DNA from: Candidatus Woesearchaeota archaeon
GTDB taxonomy: Archaea; Nanobdellota; Nanobdellia; SCGC-AAA011-G17; GW2011-AR18
Direction: 5' to 3'
DNA: 35,489 nt
Assembly: GCA_018302105.1 (NCBI GenBank)
Contig: JAGWAD010000016.1
Span: 1-35,489, forward strand
A program made the translations under genes and the position numbers. The notes under the pieces are model-generated. The model did not search any database, was not told the origin of the DNA, and saw only the letters and a program-made list of their open reading frames with translations. Numbering within the stretch: position 1 is the stretch's first letter; every line of letters begins with the position of its first letter. Positions 23,097 through 30,840 of this stretch are shown one piece after another.

Positions 23097-23116
23097 TTGA
23101 CCTTGCTTAAGCTTAT

Positions 23117-23266
23117 GCGTGGGTGGCCAAACGGTAAGGCAGTTGCCTGCAGTTTGCTATTATGAGCTTAGGCAATGATAAAGAAGATAGCAACAGATTG
23201 GGGGTTCAAATATCGACATGCGCAATTTGTTTTGCGTCTTTGTGATTGAATGTCCCTCCCCACGCT
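23117..23266 (+). tRNA. tRNA-Cys(GCA) with two introns, one in the anticodon loop and one in the T loop
   Basis: The acceptor GCGTGGG (23117-23123) pairs with CCCACGC (23259-23265), followed by U73, the cysteine discriminator. The D-arm is GCC-AAACGGTAA-GGC. Anticodon stem GTTGC (23142-23146) pairs with GCAAC (23190-23194), and the loop CT-GCA-G is interrupted by a 36-base intron (23153-23188) before A38. The T stem GGGGG (23200-23204) pairs with CCCTC (23254-23258) only if a second intron of 42 bases (23211-23252) is removed from the loop. There TTCA pairs with TGAA, flanked by three-base bulges AAT and TGT, then ATCgACA pairs with TGTGAT: a full bulge-helix-bulge. Splicing restores the standard loop TTCAAAT, with the intron between 59 and 60. 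Mature length 72. Confidence 0.92.
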
Positions 23267-23574
23267 TATTTAAATTTATAAAGAACAGAACTAAAGTCTT
23301 GTATTTTATTATTTTTAATTTGTATACCTTCTTTTTCTAATAATTTTATTTTAGCTTTTGATCCATGTGCAAAACCACCTAAATCAGAATTCGAATTCAC
23401 GATACGATGGCATGGAACAATTGGAGCATAAGGATTTTTGTTTAATGCATTTCCAACAGCACGAAAAGACATTGGATTATGCAAAGCTTTAGCAATCTCT
23501 TTGTATGTTGATACCTTTCCTTTTGGTATTTTCTTACATAATTCCCAAACTTTTTCATTAAAACCCATCAACAT
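23266..23574 (-). CDS. ogt: MGMT/Ogt-type alkyltransferase domain protein
   Basis: The 102-residue protein consists of only the C-terminal, DNA-binding and active-site domain of O6-alkylguanine-DNA alkyltransferases. It has KVWELCKKIPKGKVSTYKEI, RAVGNALNKNPYAPIVPCHR and IVNSNSDLGGFAHG. The cysteine in PCHR accepts the alkyl group from damaged guanine, so the protein should repair O6-alkylguanine in a suicide reaction. The missing N-terminal domain is common in short archaeal forms. The chosen ATG is at 23574, with a TATA-like AATATTTAAAG about 20-25 bases upstream; the third residue, also Met, is an alternative. Its stop codon shares one base with the end of tRNA-Cys. Confidence 0.9.
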   Translation of the reverse strand: MLMGFNEKVWELCKKIPKGKVSTYKEIAKALHNPMSFRAVGNALNKNPYAPIVPCHRIVNSNSDLGGFAHGSKAKIKLLEKEGIQIKNNKIQDFSSVLYKFK

Positions 23575-23609
23575 AACAGTTATAAATTACTTTAAATATT
23601 TAATTCTTA

Positions 23610-24242
23610 ATGAAAGAGGGTGCAAAATCGCTGGAACGTATAATTGATAAACTGATTCCTCCTGCACTGCTTGTATTATTAGTAATATTAATTCTAGAAT
23701 TCTTTTTTTCTCATGATGTAGAGCCTTATCATATTTACATTGAAATTTTAGATTTTTTAATAATCTCAATATTTGTTATTGACTTAATTTTTAAATATAA
23801 TAAAACTAAAAATATTCCATTATTCTTTAAAAAATACTGGTTAGAGATAATAGCTGTAATTCCTTTTTTCTTAGTATTCAGGGCATTAGAAGGATTAGCA
23901 AGAATCTTTGGATTAGTTGAAAAAACTGCAAGAGAAGGACAAAAAGTATTGCATACTGGATTAGAGATAAGCAAAGAATTTTCAAGAGCTGGATTTGAAG
24001 CTGAAGAAGTTGTAAGATTGAACAGAGGAGAAAGATTTGCAAGATTTTTAAGACCTTTAGCAAGAATTCCAAGATTGTTTAAATTTTTAGGTGAAGAAAT
24101 AAAAGTTTTCAGTCTTCATGGAAATGAGTTATTACATTTTTTTGATGAACCTGAAATAAAATTTTATAAAAAAGAATTTAATAAATTAGAATTTAAACCT
24201 GCTAAATTAAAAGAAGAAATGTTTAACATAAAAAGATTATAA
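23610..24242 (+). CDS. Voltage-sensor-like membrane protein without a pore domain
   Basis: The 210-residue protein has three hydrophobic helices: PPALLVLLVILILEFFF (~17-33), YIEILDFLIISIFVIDLIFK (~43-62) and KKYWLEIIAVIPFFLVFRAL (~74-93). The D in FVIDLIFK and the YWLEIIAVIPFF stretch resemble S2-S3 of voltage-gated ion channels. Further on is an arginine-rich helix RFARFLRPLARIPRLFKFL like an S4 sensor, but it is separated by ~45 residues and no pore loop follows. It may be a voltage-sensor-only or relict channel. The remaining C-terminus is charged. It is divergently transcribed from the MGMT gene with a 35-base gap; a TTATAAATT about 26 bases upstream suggests a leaderless transcript. Confidence 0.6.
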   Translation: MKEGAKSLERIIDKLIPPALLVLLVILILEFFFSHDVEPYHIYIEILDFLIISIFVIDLIFKYNKTKNIPLFFKKYWLEIIAVIPFFLVFRALEGLARIFGLVEKTAREGQKVLHTGLEISKEFSRAGFEAEEVVRLNRGERFARFLRPLARIPRLFKFLGEEIKVFSLHGNELLHFFDEPEIKFYKKEFNKLEFKPAKLKEEMFNIKRL

Positions 24243-24269
24243 TTTATTGTTTCTTTCTTAATTGTGACA

Positions 24270-25985
24270 TTATCTTCTTCTAAATAAGCTTACTAATAAA
24301 ACAATAATTCCCAATGCTAAGATTATATAAGCTAATACCCATATAGCTGTTGGAATTTTAGTAATACCAGTATCCCAGAATGATTTATCAGTTACTGTTG
24401 CACCAGTATAAGTTGGCTGACTTGTTCCTACAGGTACTGTTCCAGTAGAACCTGAATCGTTAGGCTGGTTTGCTTGATCCCCTGCAGGTTGTCCACTTGG
24501 TTGACTAGGCTGAGTGCCACAATTTGTTACTGCTAATGTTAATTGTTCTGTTTTAACTTCTCCACTATATCTGGCTGTAACAGTTAAAGGATAATTTCCA
24601 TTCTGTACATTTGAAGGAACTCGAAACATTACTGAAGTTGACTGAACATTATCATCATCATTTCTGTCTTCAGACAAGCTTAAACCTTCTGATAATTGTG
24701 ATATTCCTAAAGCTGCATTTTCTACATTAACAGTTACTCTCTGATCTTCTGATCCGATGTTTCTTAATACTGCATTTACAGAAGCAGTTCCACCACAACT
24801 TACTGCAGTTGGATTTAATGTCAATGAATCAAATTCTACAGCGTTTTCTGGAATTTCTAAATTTAAATCAATTGAATCTTCAACACAAATTGTGTCTTCT
24901 TTTCCTTTTTCAAATGCTTTAATGTATAATCTTAATTCTGTATCTTCATCAAAATCTTCCCCAGCTAAAGGAAATTCAAAAAATACTGAACCTTCATCAT
25001 TATTATTTATTCTTTTTTCTGTTGTATCACTGTCTACTCTTTTACCTTCATCTAAATTGTATAATAAAGCTTGAACTCTTATTCTTTTGTCATCACTTGC
25101 ATCGTTTGTAATATCAACTCTAACCTGCATATCATCTCCAGGCTGGAAATCCTGATCATCTTCAGGTTCTTCAATATTTATTTTTAAATTGTTTGATAAA
25201 GCAGAAGCCTTGCATGTTAAAGGAGTAACTTCAATTTTTGCCGGCAATGTCTTTTTTATCATTTCATTTGCTTCAACTGCTAAATTACCAGATAAATCTT
25301 CAACATCGAAACCTGATTGTATTGTTGCAGTTAATTCAAAATTAGCTGTTGATCCAATAGTTAACGAGTTTAATGTTGCTGGATTTAATCTTAATGTTAT
25401 TGTATCATCATCGTCATCTGTTAAATCTGAAAATTCTGTAGTTAAACGTATATTTGACAGGTCAACATTACCTGCGTTTTTAATTGTTAATGGCAATCTT
25501 ACTATTTCTTCACCAGGCTGTCCTGTTATTTTAATTTCTGATAAAACTGATCCTGATTGTAATATTTCAAAAGCTGGAGAAGCAACTACTGTTACTGCTT
25601 TATTAACTGTAACTATATTTTCTTCATTGTCTAAATTTTTAACTTTTAAATTTAATGTATAAGCTCCAGGTTTAGAACTTCTTGGAAAATTAAATGTTAA
25701 TGTTGCAGTTTTTGTCTGGTTTGATTCAATATTTATCAAAGTTGCTGATATTTCCGACACTTGTGATGGGCCTGAAACTACTCCTGCGATTTCTACTACA
25801 GAAACTGCATCTGCTCCTGTATTTAATATGTTTAATGTTACTGTAACAGGCACAGAATTACTACTTGTAAATTCTATTGCTACAGGTGTATGTGAAGAAC
25901 TTGCAATCCTTAAATCTGCAAATACACTAAAAGAAAGTATTACCAAAAATAATAAAATTGTCAACAATAATTTATTTGTTTTCAT
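24270..25985 (-). CDS. Large cell-surface protein with CARDB/COG1361-like domains and C-terminal membrane anchor
   Basis: The 571-residue protein has a signal peptide (KLLLTILLFLVILSFSVFA, 5-23). Then come several beta domains of the COG1361/CARDB kind, seen by repeated patterns such as TLNILNTGADAVSVVEI, LPLTIKNAGNVDLSNIRL, VDITNDASDDKRIRVQA and VNAVLRNIGSEDQRVTV. An acidic, cysteine-containing middle follows, then a Gly/Ser/Pro/Gln-rich linker (~490-535, with SQPSGQPAGDQANQPNDSG) and the membrane helix IPTAIWVLAYIILALGIIVL capped by FRRR. The surface of many DPANN cells is covered by such proteins. The end (linker, helix, basic tail) has the layout of a sorting signal, and an archaeosortase gene lies about 5 kb downstream. 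Codon use matches the neighbours. Confidence 0.85.
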   Translation of the reverse strand: MKTNKLLLTILLFLVILSFSVFADLRIASSSHTPVAIEFTSSNSVPVTVTLNILNTGADAVSVVEIAGVVSGPSQVSEISATLINIESNQTKTATLTFNFPRSSKPGAYTLNLKVKNLDNEENIVTVNKAVTVVASPAFEILQSGSVLSEIKITGQPGEEIVRLPLTIKNAGNVDLSNIRLTTEFSDLTDDDDDTITLRLNPATLNSLTIGSTANFELTATIQSGFDVEDLSGNLAVEANEMIKKTLPAKIEVTPLTCKASALSNNLKINIEEPEDDQDFQPGDDMQVRVDITNDASDDKRIRVQALLYNLDEGKRVDSDTTEKRINNNDEGSVFFEFPLAGEDFDEDTELRLYIKAFEKGKEDTICVEDSIDLNLEIPENAVEFDSLTLNPTAVSCGGTASVNAVLRNIGSEDQRVTVNVENAALGISQLSEGLSLSEDRNDDDNVQSTSVMFRVPSNVQNGNYPLTVTARYSGEVKTEQLTLAVTNCGTQPSQPSGQPAGDQANQPNDSGSTGTVPVGTSQPTYTGATVTDKSFWDTGITKIPTAIWVLAYIILALGIIVLLVSLFRRR

Positions 25986-26072
25986 TTTTTGTTGCTATTG
26001 TGAAGTTATGACTAATATTTAAATGTTTTGGTTTATTAAAATTAGTGTAACTCTTTAGTTATTATAATAACA

Positions 26073-26082
26073 ATATTTATAT
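26073..26082 (+). promoter_or_regulatory. TATA-type promoter of the lipoprotein L,D-transpeptidase gene
   Basis: TTTATATAGA lies 24-33 bases before the ATG at 26106, the spacing of a leaderless archaeal transcript. Confidence 0.5.
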
Positions 26083-26105
26083 AGAAATTCAAAATCATCA
26101 TTAAA

Positions 26106-26702
26106 ATGAAAAAGACAATGCTATATCTTTTAATAACCTTAACTTTAGCAAGCTGCAAGCCTGCAAGATTAGAAGAAAATGTAGAAGCTGCAGAACAAAA
26201 TAACAAGCCTTATTTATTAGTGTCTAAATTTTATGATAATATTACGTTTTATAACGGTTTAGGCGAAACTTATTCTTTTGACGCTGCTTTTGGCATTTTA
26301 AGCAGATTAGGGACAAAAAAAGAAAGAGGGGACAAAAAAACTCCAGAAGGGGAATATTATATCTGTGATAAAAGACCAAGTTCATCTGGATTTAATAAAT
26401 TTATGCAAATTAACTATCCAAATCCACAAGATGCGAAAAGAGGCTTAGAACAAGGACTTATTAATGAATACCAATATGATTCAATCAGGTTTGCACATAG
26501 AAAAGGAATTTGTCCACCTTCTAACACTAATTTAGGAGGAAACATAGGAATACATGGTGAAAAACATATTAAAATTGGTAAATTGACTTTCAAAATAGGA
26601 AGTTTTGTTGACTGGACAGAGGGATGTATTGCAATTGACAATCCAAACATAGAAATTCTCTATAGACGCGTTCCTGAAAATACTCCAATAACTATTGAAT
26701 AG
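26106..26702 (+). CDS. L,D-transpeptidase (YkuD-like), lipoprotein
   Basis: The 198-residue protein begins with a signal peptide ending in a lipobox, TLTLASC (Cys17), so it should be lipid-anchored outside the cell. The YkuD domain shows SRLGTKKERGDKKTPEGEYY, then GGNIGIHG with H150-G151 and the catalytic WTEGCIAIDN with Cys174. In bacteria, this cysteine forms a thioacyl intermediate and joins murein peptides or attaches lipoproteins to them. Here the usual SHGC motif is replaced by TEGC, as in some YafK-like members. It is convergent with a second L,D-transpeptidase, just four bases apart. The presence of such enzymes in an archaeal genome is unusual and suggests transfer from bacteria. Confidence 0.87.
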   Translation: MKKTMLYLLITLTLASCKPARLEENVEAAEQNNKPYLLVSKFYDNITFYNGLGETYSFDAAFGILSRLGTKKERGDKKTPEGEYYICDKRPSSSGFNKFMQINYPNPQDAKRGLEQGLINEYQYDSIRFAHRKGICPPSNTNLGGNIGIHGEKHIKIGKLTFKIGSFVDWTEGCIAIDNPNIEILYRRVPENTPITIE

Positions 26703-26705
26703 AAA

Positions 26706-28076
26706 CTAAGCATTTGGATAATTATTATATCTATGAACAATAAAAAATATATCGCCTTTTTTTGATATAAAAATAATATCCTTAAGAACTTCTATGTCTG
26801 ATGGACTCATATGAATGCATCCGTGGGATATTGGCTGCATAAGATTCCCAATGTCTTTTGGAGCAAGCTGTGTAAATTCTCCTAAAATATTTGTATGTAT
26901 TTTTTCAGGAGAAACTTTTTCATTTTCATTTTTATATTCAATTGCCAAATGACCAAATGGATTTAAGTACCACTTACTTAATAATACTCCACCTATGTAA
27001 AAATCACTTTTTTTAAGGCCATTAACTTTAGCTTTTGGTCCTGTAACAAAGAACCATGTTTTGCCTTCATTTTCACTGACTTCAATTTGATCATTATTTT
27101 CTCTAATTGATGCCCCAAATTTTATTCTTGCATAGTTCCAACTACTATCTCTTTTTACATATGGACTTATATTATCGCGAAGAATTATGAATTTCCCTGA
27201 ATGTGTTGGTCCATAACTATGCCCTGGATTAACATTATCTTTATATCTTTCTTGTGGTCCGCCTCTAGCAGTCAATTCTATTAATGAGTATCCTGTTACA
27301 GCATCATAAACAATCATTTGTCTTGTGCCTGGAAAAAAATGTACTTCTATGCCATGCAACTGTGCTAATCTTAAAATATCAGGAGATAATTTTTTTTCTT
27401 TTAGATGTTCCATATAAGTTTGCATTACGGCACTATAACCTACTGCAGGCCTTATCATATTCATTTTCATGCCAACTCCAGCCAATGAAGCAACTAATGC
27501 AGCGCTAACTGTTAACTTTTTTAATTTTGATTTTCCTAATTTTTTACCTTTTTTATTCATAAATATTCCACACAAAATGGGATTTTGCCCAGATACTGCG
27601 TCATTTAAATCATCTAATATACTAACAATTATGGTTTTTAATTTTGACATTAATTGTTTATGCTTTGAAATTAAATCATCACTTATATGGGTATTATTCC
27701 TAATTAACTTTCTTATATTCAATAAATTATTAAATAAATTATTCAAATTTGCATTAATTTTTTGCAATGTCGGAATAAAACCATTGTCCTTATTATATAA
27801 TGAATTATTTTGAAGTTCGGTTGATGCAAATTCTTTATTCACTATGAACCCTTCTTGTATTAATGTTTCTCTGTTAAATAATTTGTAAGATATCTTATTT
27901 ATTAATACATTAATTGCTGACTTTAAATTTAATTCTACTGAATTTATTTCATCATCATTGTTATTTCCCATTTCATTTAATGATGCGAGAAGAAAATTAA
28001 GCTTTTCAATAATTTCATTTAATCTTGCAAATTCTTTTAGAATCTTTTTTCTTTTAGAAAAAACCAACCAGCTCAT
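26706..28076 (-). CDS. L,D-transpeptidase domain protein with coiled-coil N-terminus and internal membrane helix
   Basis: The 456-residue protein has a long helical N-terminal region (~1-180, many N/L/K heptads, RLNEIIEKLNFLLASLNEMG) and one membrane helix at about 186-206 (LTVSAALVASLAGVGMKMNM). The C-terminal YkuD domain contains NPFGHLAIEY, IHTNILGEF and the canonical catalytic PISHGCIHMSP with C420. This catalytic part would be outside the cell. L,D-transpeptidases link peptide side chains in bacterial murein. Its 3' end meets the other L,D-transpeptidase gene tail to tail. Its start is only 45 bases from the insertion sequence; a TATA-like CTTAAATATT remains in between. Confidence 0.88.
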   Translation of the reverse strand: MSWLVFSKRKKILKEFARLNEIIEKLNFLLASLNEMGNNNDDEINSVELNLKSAINVLINKISYKLFNRETLIQEGFIVNKEFASTELQNNSLYNKDNGFIPTLQKINANLNNLFNNLLNIRKLIRNNTHISDDLISKHKQLMSKLKTIIVSILDDLNDAVSGQNPILCGIFMNKKGKKLGKSKLKKLTVSAALVASLAGVGMKMNMIRPAVGYSAVMQTYMEHLKEKKLSPDILRLAQLHGIEVHFFPGTRQMIVYDAVTGYSLIELTARGGPQERYKDNVNPGHSYGPTHSGKFIILRDNISPYVKRDSSWNYARIKFGASIRENNDQIEVSENEGKTWFFVTGPKAKVNGLKKSDFYIGGVLLSKWYLNPFGHLAIEYKNENEKVSPEKIHTNILGEFTQLAPKDIGNLMQPISHGCIHMSPSDIEVLKDIIFISKKGDIFFIVHRYNNYPNA

Positions 28077-28145
28077 TGCTTGTTATTGGTTACTTTAATA
28101 TTTAAGTCTTTTTAATCAACGATACTGTCAACTTAAAGGGATAAG

Positions 28146-28188
28146 TATATAAATCCTTAAGGTTTTTATTCTATGAATGTGAGGTGAT
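28146..28188 (+). promoter_or_regulatory. Transposase promoter and Shine-Dalgarno
   Basis: TATATAAATCC begins at 28146, and a strong GAGGTGAT Shine-Dalgarno (28181-28188) precedes the ATG at 28194 by five bases. Most other genes here lack such a site, so the element brings its own translation signal. Confidence 0.6.
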
Positions 28189-28193
28189 GTATT

Positions 28194-29106
28194 ATGAAAT
28201 GTCCAGAATGTAAAGGCAAAAATATTTCTAAAAGAGGAAAAAGATATAATAAATCTCAGACAAAACAACTTTATTTATGCAATAATTGTAATATAAAATT
28301 TGTAGAACAAAATGGTTTTGAAAGAATGAGATATAAAAAAGAGAATATTGTTAGAGCAATTCATTTGCATAATGAAGGTTTATCTTTATTTCAAGTAAAA
28401 GACCATTTATGGCAGCATGATGGTGTTAAAGTAAGTAGAGAAACAATAAGAGAATGGTGCAACAAGTATAGTCTTTTTTTAAAATAGACTAAATGAAATC
28501 GTTGAACCAAAAATAAAAGGAAACATACATTACGATAAAAAATATGTTAAAGTAAAAAATAAAGATTGTTATGATTTAAACGCAATTGATAATAAAACAA
28601 AATTTATTTTAGCACATTCTTTCGTCGATAAAAGAACAAAAGTAAACTGTATAAATTTCCTAAAACAAATAAAAGATAATTGTTACAAACAAATACTGAG
28701 AAGATATGAAAATGAGAAACATAAGAAAGCAGAAGACAAAGAACTAATAGAATTTACATGTGATAAATTTGCAAACTACAAAAATGCTTTCAACAAATTA
28801 TTCTCAAAAACTTGCAAATTAAATTTTGGAGTACCAATTGCCTGCAAAAAATATAATTTAAAACACAACAATAATCCAATAGAAAGATACAATGGAAAAA
28901 TAAAAGACAGAATAAAAAATATGAGAAGTGGATTTAAAAATTTTTATGATACAGAAAATTTTATGAATTTAAGAAGAATAATTAACAATTATGTAAATCC
29001 ACACCAAGAACTTAAAGGAAAAACACCAGCAGAAGAAGCAAACATAAAACTAAATTTAGGGAGAAATAAATTAATGGATTTAATTAAATTTGTAAGAAAC
29101 AACTAA
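28194..29106 (+). pseudogene. DDE transposase (IS6/IS240-like) with one +1 frameshift
   Basis: The first frame (28194-28487) encodes a zinc ribbon CPECKGKNISKRGKRYN...YLCNNCNIKF and an HTH SRETIREWCNKY. It stops at TAG after a T7-A4 run. The second frame, offset by +1, is open from 28483 to the stop at 29104-29106 without a Met until 28921. It holds the DDE core: EPKIKGNIHYDKKYVKVK (first Asp), LIEFTCDKFANYKNAF (second Asp) and NNNPIERYNGKIKDRIKN (Glu), ending KTPAEEANIKLNLG. Reading through by skipping one A at the run would give one ~303-residue transposase. The frameshift may be a mutation, a sequencing error in the homopolymer, or programmed. The glutamate usual after the first Asp is lysine. 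Confidence 0.82.
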
Positions 29107-29131
29107 AACCCGTTATCCTGACAGTATCCTT

Positions 29132-29671
29132 TTATGTTAAATTAAATTGTTTTTTGTATTCTAATTTTGAAATTATCAATCCAAGTATATATCCTAAAAA
29201 AGCACCAGCAATAATATCTGAAAGATAGTGCACTCCCAAGTATAATCTGGAGAAAACTATAAGGCAAGCGAATGATAAAAAGTACCATTTAAACTTAGGA
29301 AAATTCTTATTAATCAGATATAAAGGTGTAAAAGCTATTGCTGCGTGCCTGCTTGGAAATGAGTTACCTGCAGAATAAATTAAATAATCTACTTCTGGTC
29401 TTGGTCTTGGAATGCTGAATTTTAATAGTTCAATTAATAAAAAAACAATAATAAAGCTTAACCACAATAATGGAATTAATTTTAGTTTTTTCTTATATAA
29501 TAATATAAATGTTGAAAATAAGAAAATTATATACGGGCCAAAGTCTGTTAAGAAAATGAATATATAATTTAAATAGGATATTCTATAATGTATTATAAAA
29601 TTTAAAATTCTTGAATCAAATAATAATGATAAACCTAATAATACTATAATTACTGAAATTAGTCTTTTCAT
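29132..29671 (-). CDS. PAP2-family membrane phosphatase
   Basis: The 179-residue protein has five or six membrane helices and the full PAP2 signature: K84-x5-R89-P90 (KFSIPRPRP), the PSRH box at 106-109 (SFPSRH), and S141-R142-x5-H148-x3-D152 (SRLYLGVHYLSD). Such phosphatases remove phosphate from lipids such as phosphatidic acid or polyprenyl diphosphates on the membrane surface; in archaea dolichyl-type carriers are plausible. It follows the DedA gene by three bases on the same strand and forms an operon with it. The stop is three bases before the insertion sequence, which left it intact. Confidence 0.93.
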   Translation of the reverse strand: MKRLISVIIVLLGLSLLFDSRILNFIIHYRISYLNYIFIFLTDFGPYIIFLFSTFILLYKKKLKLIPLLWLSFIIVFLLIELLKFSIPRPRPEVDYLIYSAGNSFPSRHAAIAFTPLYLINKNFPKFKWYFLSFACLIVFSRLYLGVHYLSDIIAGAFLGYILGLIISKLEYKKQFNLT

Positions 29672-29674
29672 ATA

Positions 29675-30301
29675 TTAAGAGGATTTATATTCCTTATAAT
29701 TTTTGTGTTTAATGTGCCTGTAAACATGGAATATTATTACTAATACTAATAAGATTATAATAATAATATCTAGTTCTCTTGAATATTCATGCAGCAAATA
29801 CCATTTTTGCTTTAAAGCATAGCCTGCATATGCCAATGCCATATTCCAGATTGAAGCGCCGATAAAAGTATAGATAATAAATTTTTTTAAATCCATTTTT
29901 GCCATTCCTGCAGGTATTGAAATTATATGCCTTATAACTGGGATAAATCTTGAAATAAAAATTGTTTTTTGCCCATTTTTCTTAAACCAGTTTTCTGTCC
30001 ATTCTAAATCCTTATTATTAAGTAAAAAATATTTTCCATATTTCGGAATAATTGTTTTGCTTCCAACTGAACCTATATAATAAGAAATTAAAGATCCAAC
30101 TACTGAACCTAAGCTACTTGCTATAAATACAATAAAAAATGAAAATTTGTTTTCTGCTATTAGAAATCCTGCAAATGGCATTATTGCTTCACTTGGTACT
30201 GGCAGAACCATACTTTCTGCAACCATAAATAAAAAGATTCCAAAATAACCTGTTGCTGCAATTATAGTCGTTATCCAAATAGTTAAATATTCTAATATCA
30301 T
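29675..30301 (-). CDS. DedA family (SNARE-associated/VTT domain) membrane protein
   Basis: The 208-residue membrane protein carries the DedA signature: an N-terminal re-entrant segment MVAESMVLPVPSEAIMPFAG, the SLGSVVGSLISYYIGSVGSK helix, and FISRFIPVIRHIISIPAGMA with the conserved R-x-x-P-x-x-R pattern. DedA proteins are thought to flip or help recycle lipid carriers; several bacterial members transport undecaprenyl phosphate. The pairing with a PAP2 phosphatase fits a shared role in polyprenyl-phosphate recycling. It is the first gene of the two-gene operon. The C-terminus ends with a basic HKNYKEYKSS tail. Confidence 0.92.
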   Translation of the reverse strand: MILEYLTIWITTIIAATGYFGIFLFMVAESMVLPVPSEAIMPFAGFLIAENKFSFFIVFIASSLGSVVGSLISYYIGSVGSKTIIPKYGKYFLLNNKDLEWTENWFKKNGQKTIFISRFIPVIRHIISIPAGMAKMDLKKFIIYTFIGASIWNMALAYAGYALKQKWYLLHEYSRELDIIIIILLVLVIIFHVYRHIKHKNYKEYKSS

Positions 30302-30410
30302 CTTAGAAATTTTAGTATTAATTTATTTAAATAAGTAACGAAACTAAATTTAACTATACCAAAACCATAAAAGGTTAACCTTAAATATTTTTCTTCCTAT
30401 AATCTTTAAA

Positions 30411-30803
30411 ATGAAAACAGAATATGAAATATCTGAACTTGAAGATGATTGCGGCTATTTTGAATATAAAAATGATTGTTTAGTTATACGTTTTGATTTA
30501 AATAAAATGATAAGAGATAAAAGAACAACACCAAATACGGGTGATGTAAAAGAGATATTGAAAATTCAAGGAAAAAGAGCTATTGTACAGAAGGCTTCAT
30601 ATGATTATATTTTAAAATTATTCAGTGCTATAGAAGACAAACTAGAAACACCAGTATATATTGCATATCATGCAGTACACCCTGAATATAGTGATGGCAA
30701 TACGCGCATAAGCCCAGAAATTGATGGAGAGCCTTTAACTTTTGGAGAACTTGTTAATTTAGGAATAAGAGATGGAAATTTGGAAATCAAGTTAAGAGAC
30801 TAA
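30411..30803 (+). CDS. Hypothetical protein
   Basis: This 130-residue soluble protein is unrecognised. It has an acidic N-terminal strand (EISELEDDCGYFEYKNDCL), a basic loop IRDKRTTPNTGDVKEI, and a C-terminal half with PVYIAYHAVHPEYSDGNTRI and EPLTFGELVNLGIRD. It looks like a compact alpha/beta domain. A TTAAATAT about 26 bases upstream gives a leaderless transcript. It is separated from the archaeosortase gene by 37 bases on the same strand, so they may be co-transcribed. Confidence 0.7.
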   Translation: MKTEYEISELEDDCGYFEYKNDCLVIRFDLNKMIRDKRTTPNTGDVKEILKIQGKRAIVQKASYDYILKLFSAIEDKLETPVYIAYHAVHPEYSDGNTRISPEIDGEPLTFGELVNLGIRDGNLEIKLRD

Positions 30804-30840
30804 TAGAAATAAATTTAAAGCGTCTTATAATAGATAATAT

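Larger units (their letters stand above)
28121..29128 (+). mobile_element. Insertion sequence with 20-bp imperfect terminal inverted repeats
   Basis: The left end GATACTGTCAACTTAAAGGG (28121-28140) and the reverse complement of the right end (29109-29128), GATACTGTCAGGATAACGGG, match in 16 of 20 bases, with the first ten identical. Between them lies one DDE transposase gene with its own TATA box and ribosome-binding site, about 1.0 kb in all. No clear target-site duplication is visible. It lies between the start of an L,D-transpeptidase gene and the end of the PAP2 gene, disrupting neither reading frame. Confidence 0.8.

Noticed and set aside
24757-25074. Long + strand frames opposite the surface protein (also 25189-25662)
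   Set aside because: They are antisense to a well-supported signal-peptide protein with clear domains, and their serine/valine-rich content is the mirror of Thr/Asn/Glu codons. No start signals or motifs.
28105-29140. Target-site duplication at the ends of the insertion sequence
   Set aside because: The flanks TTTAATCAAC and CTTTTATGTT do not match, even when shifting the ends by a few bases.
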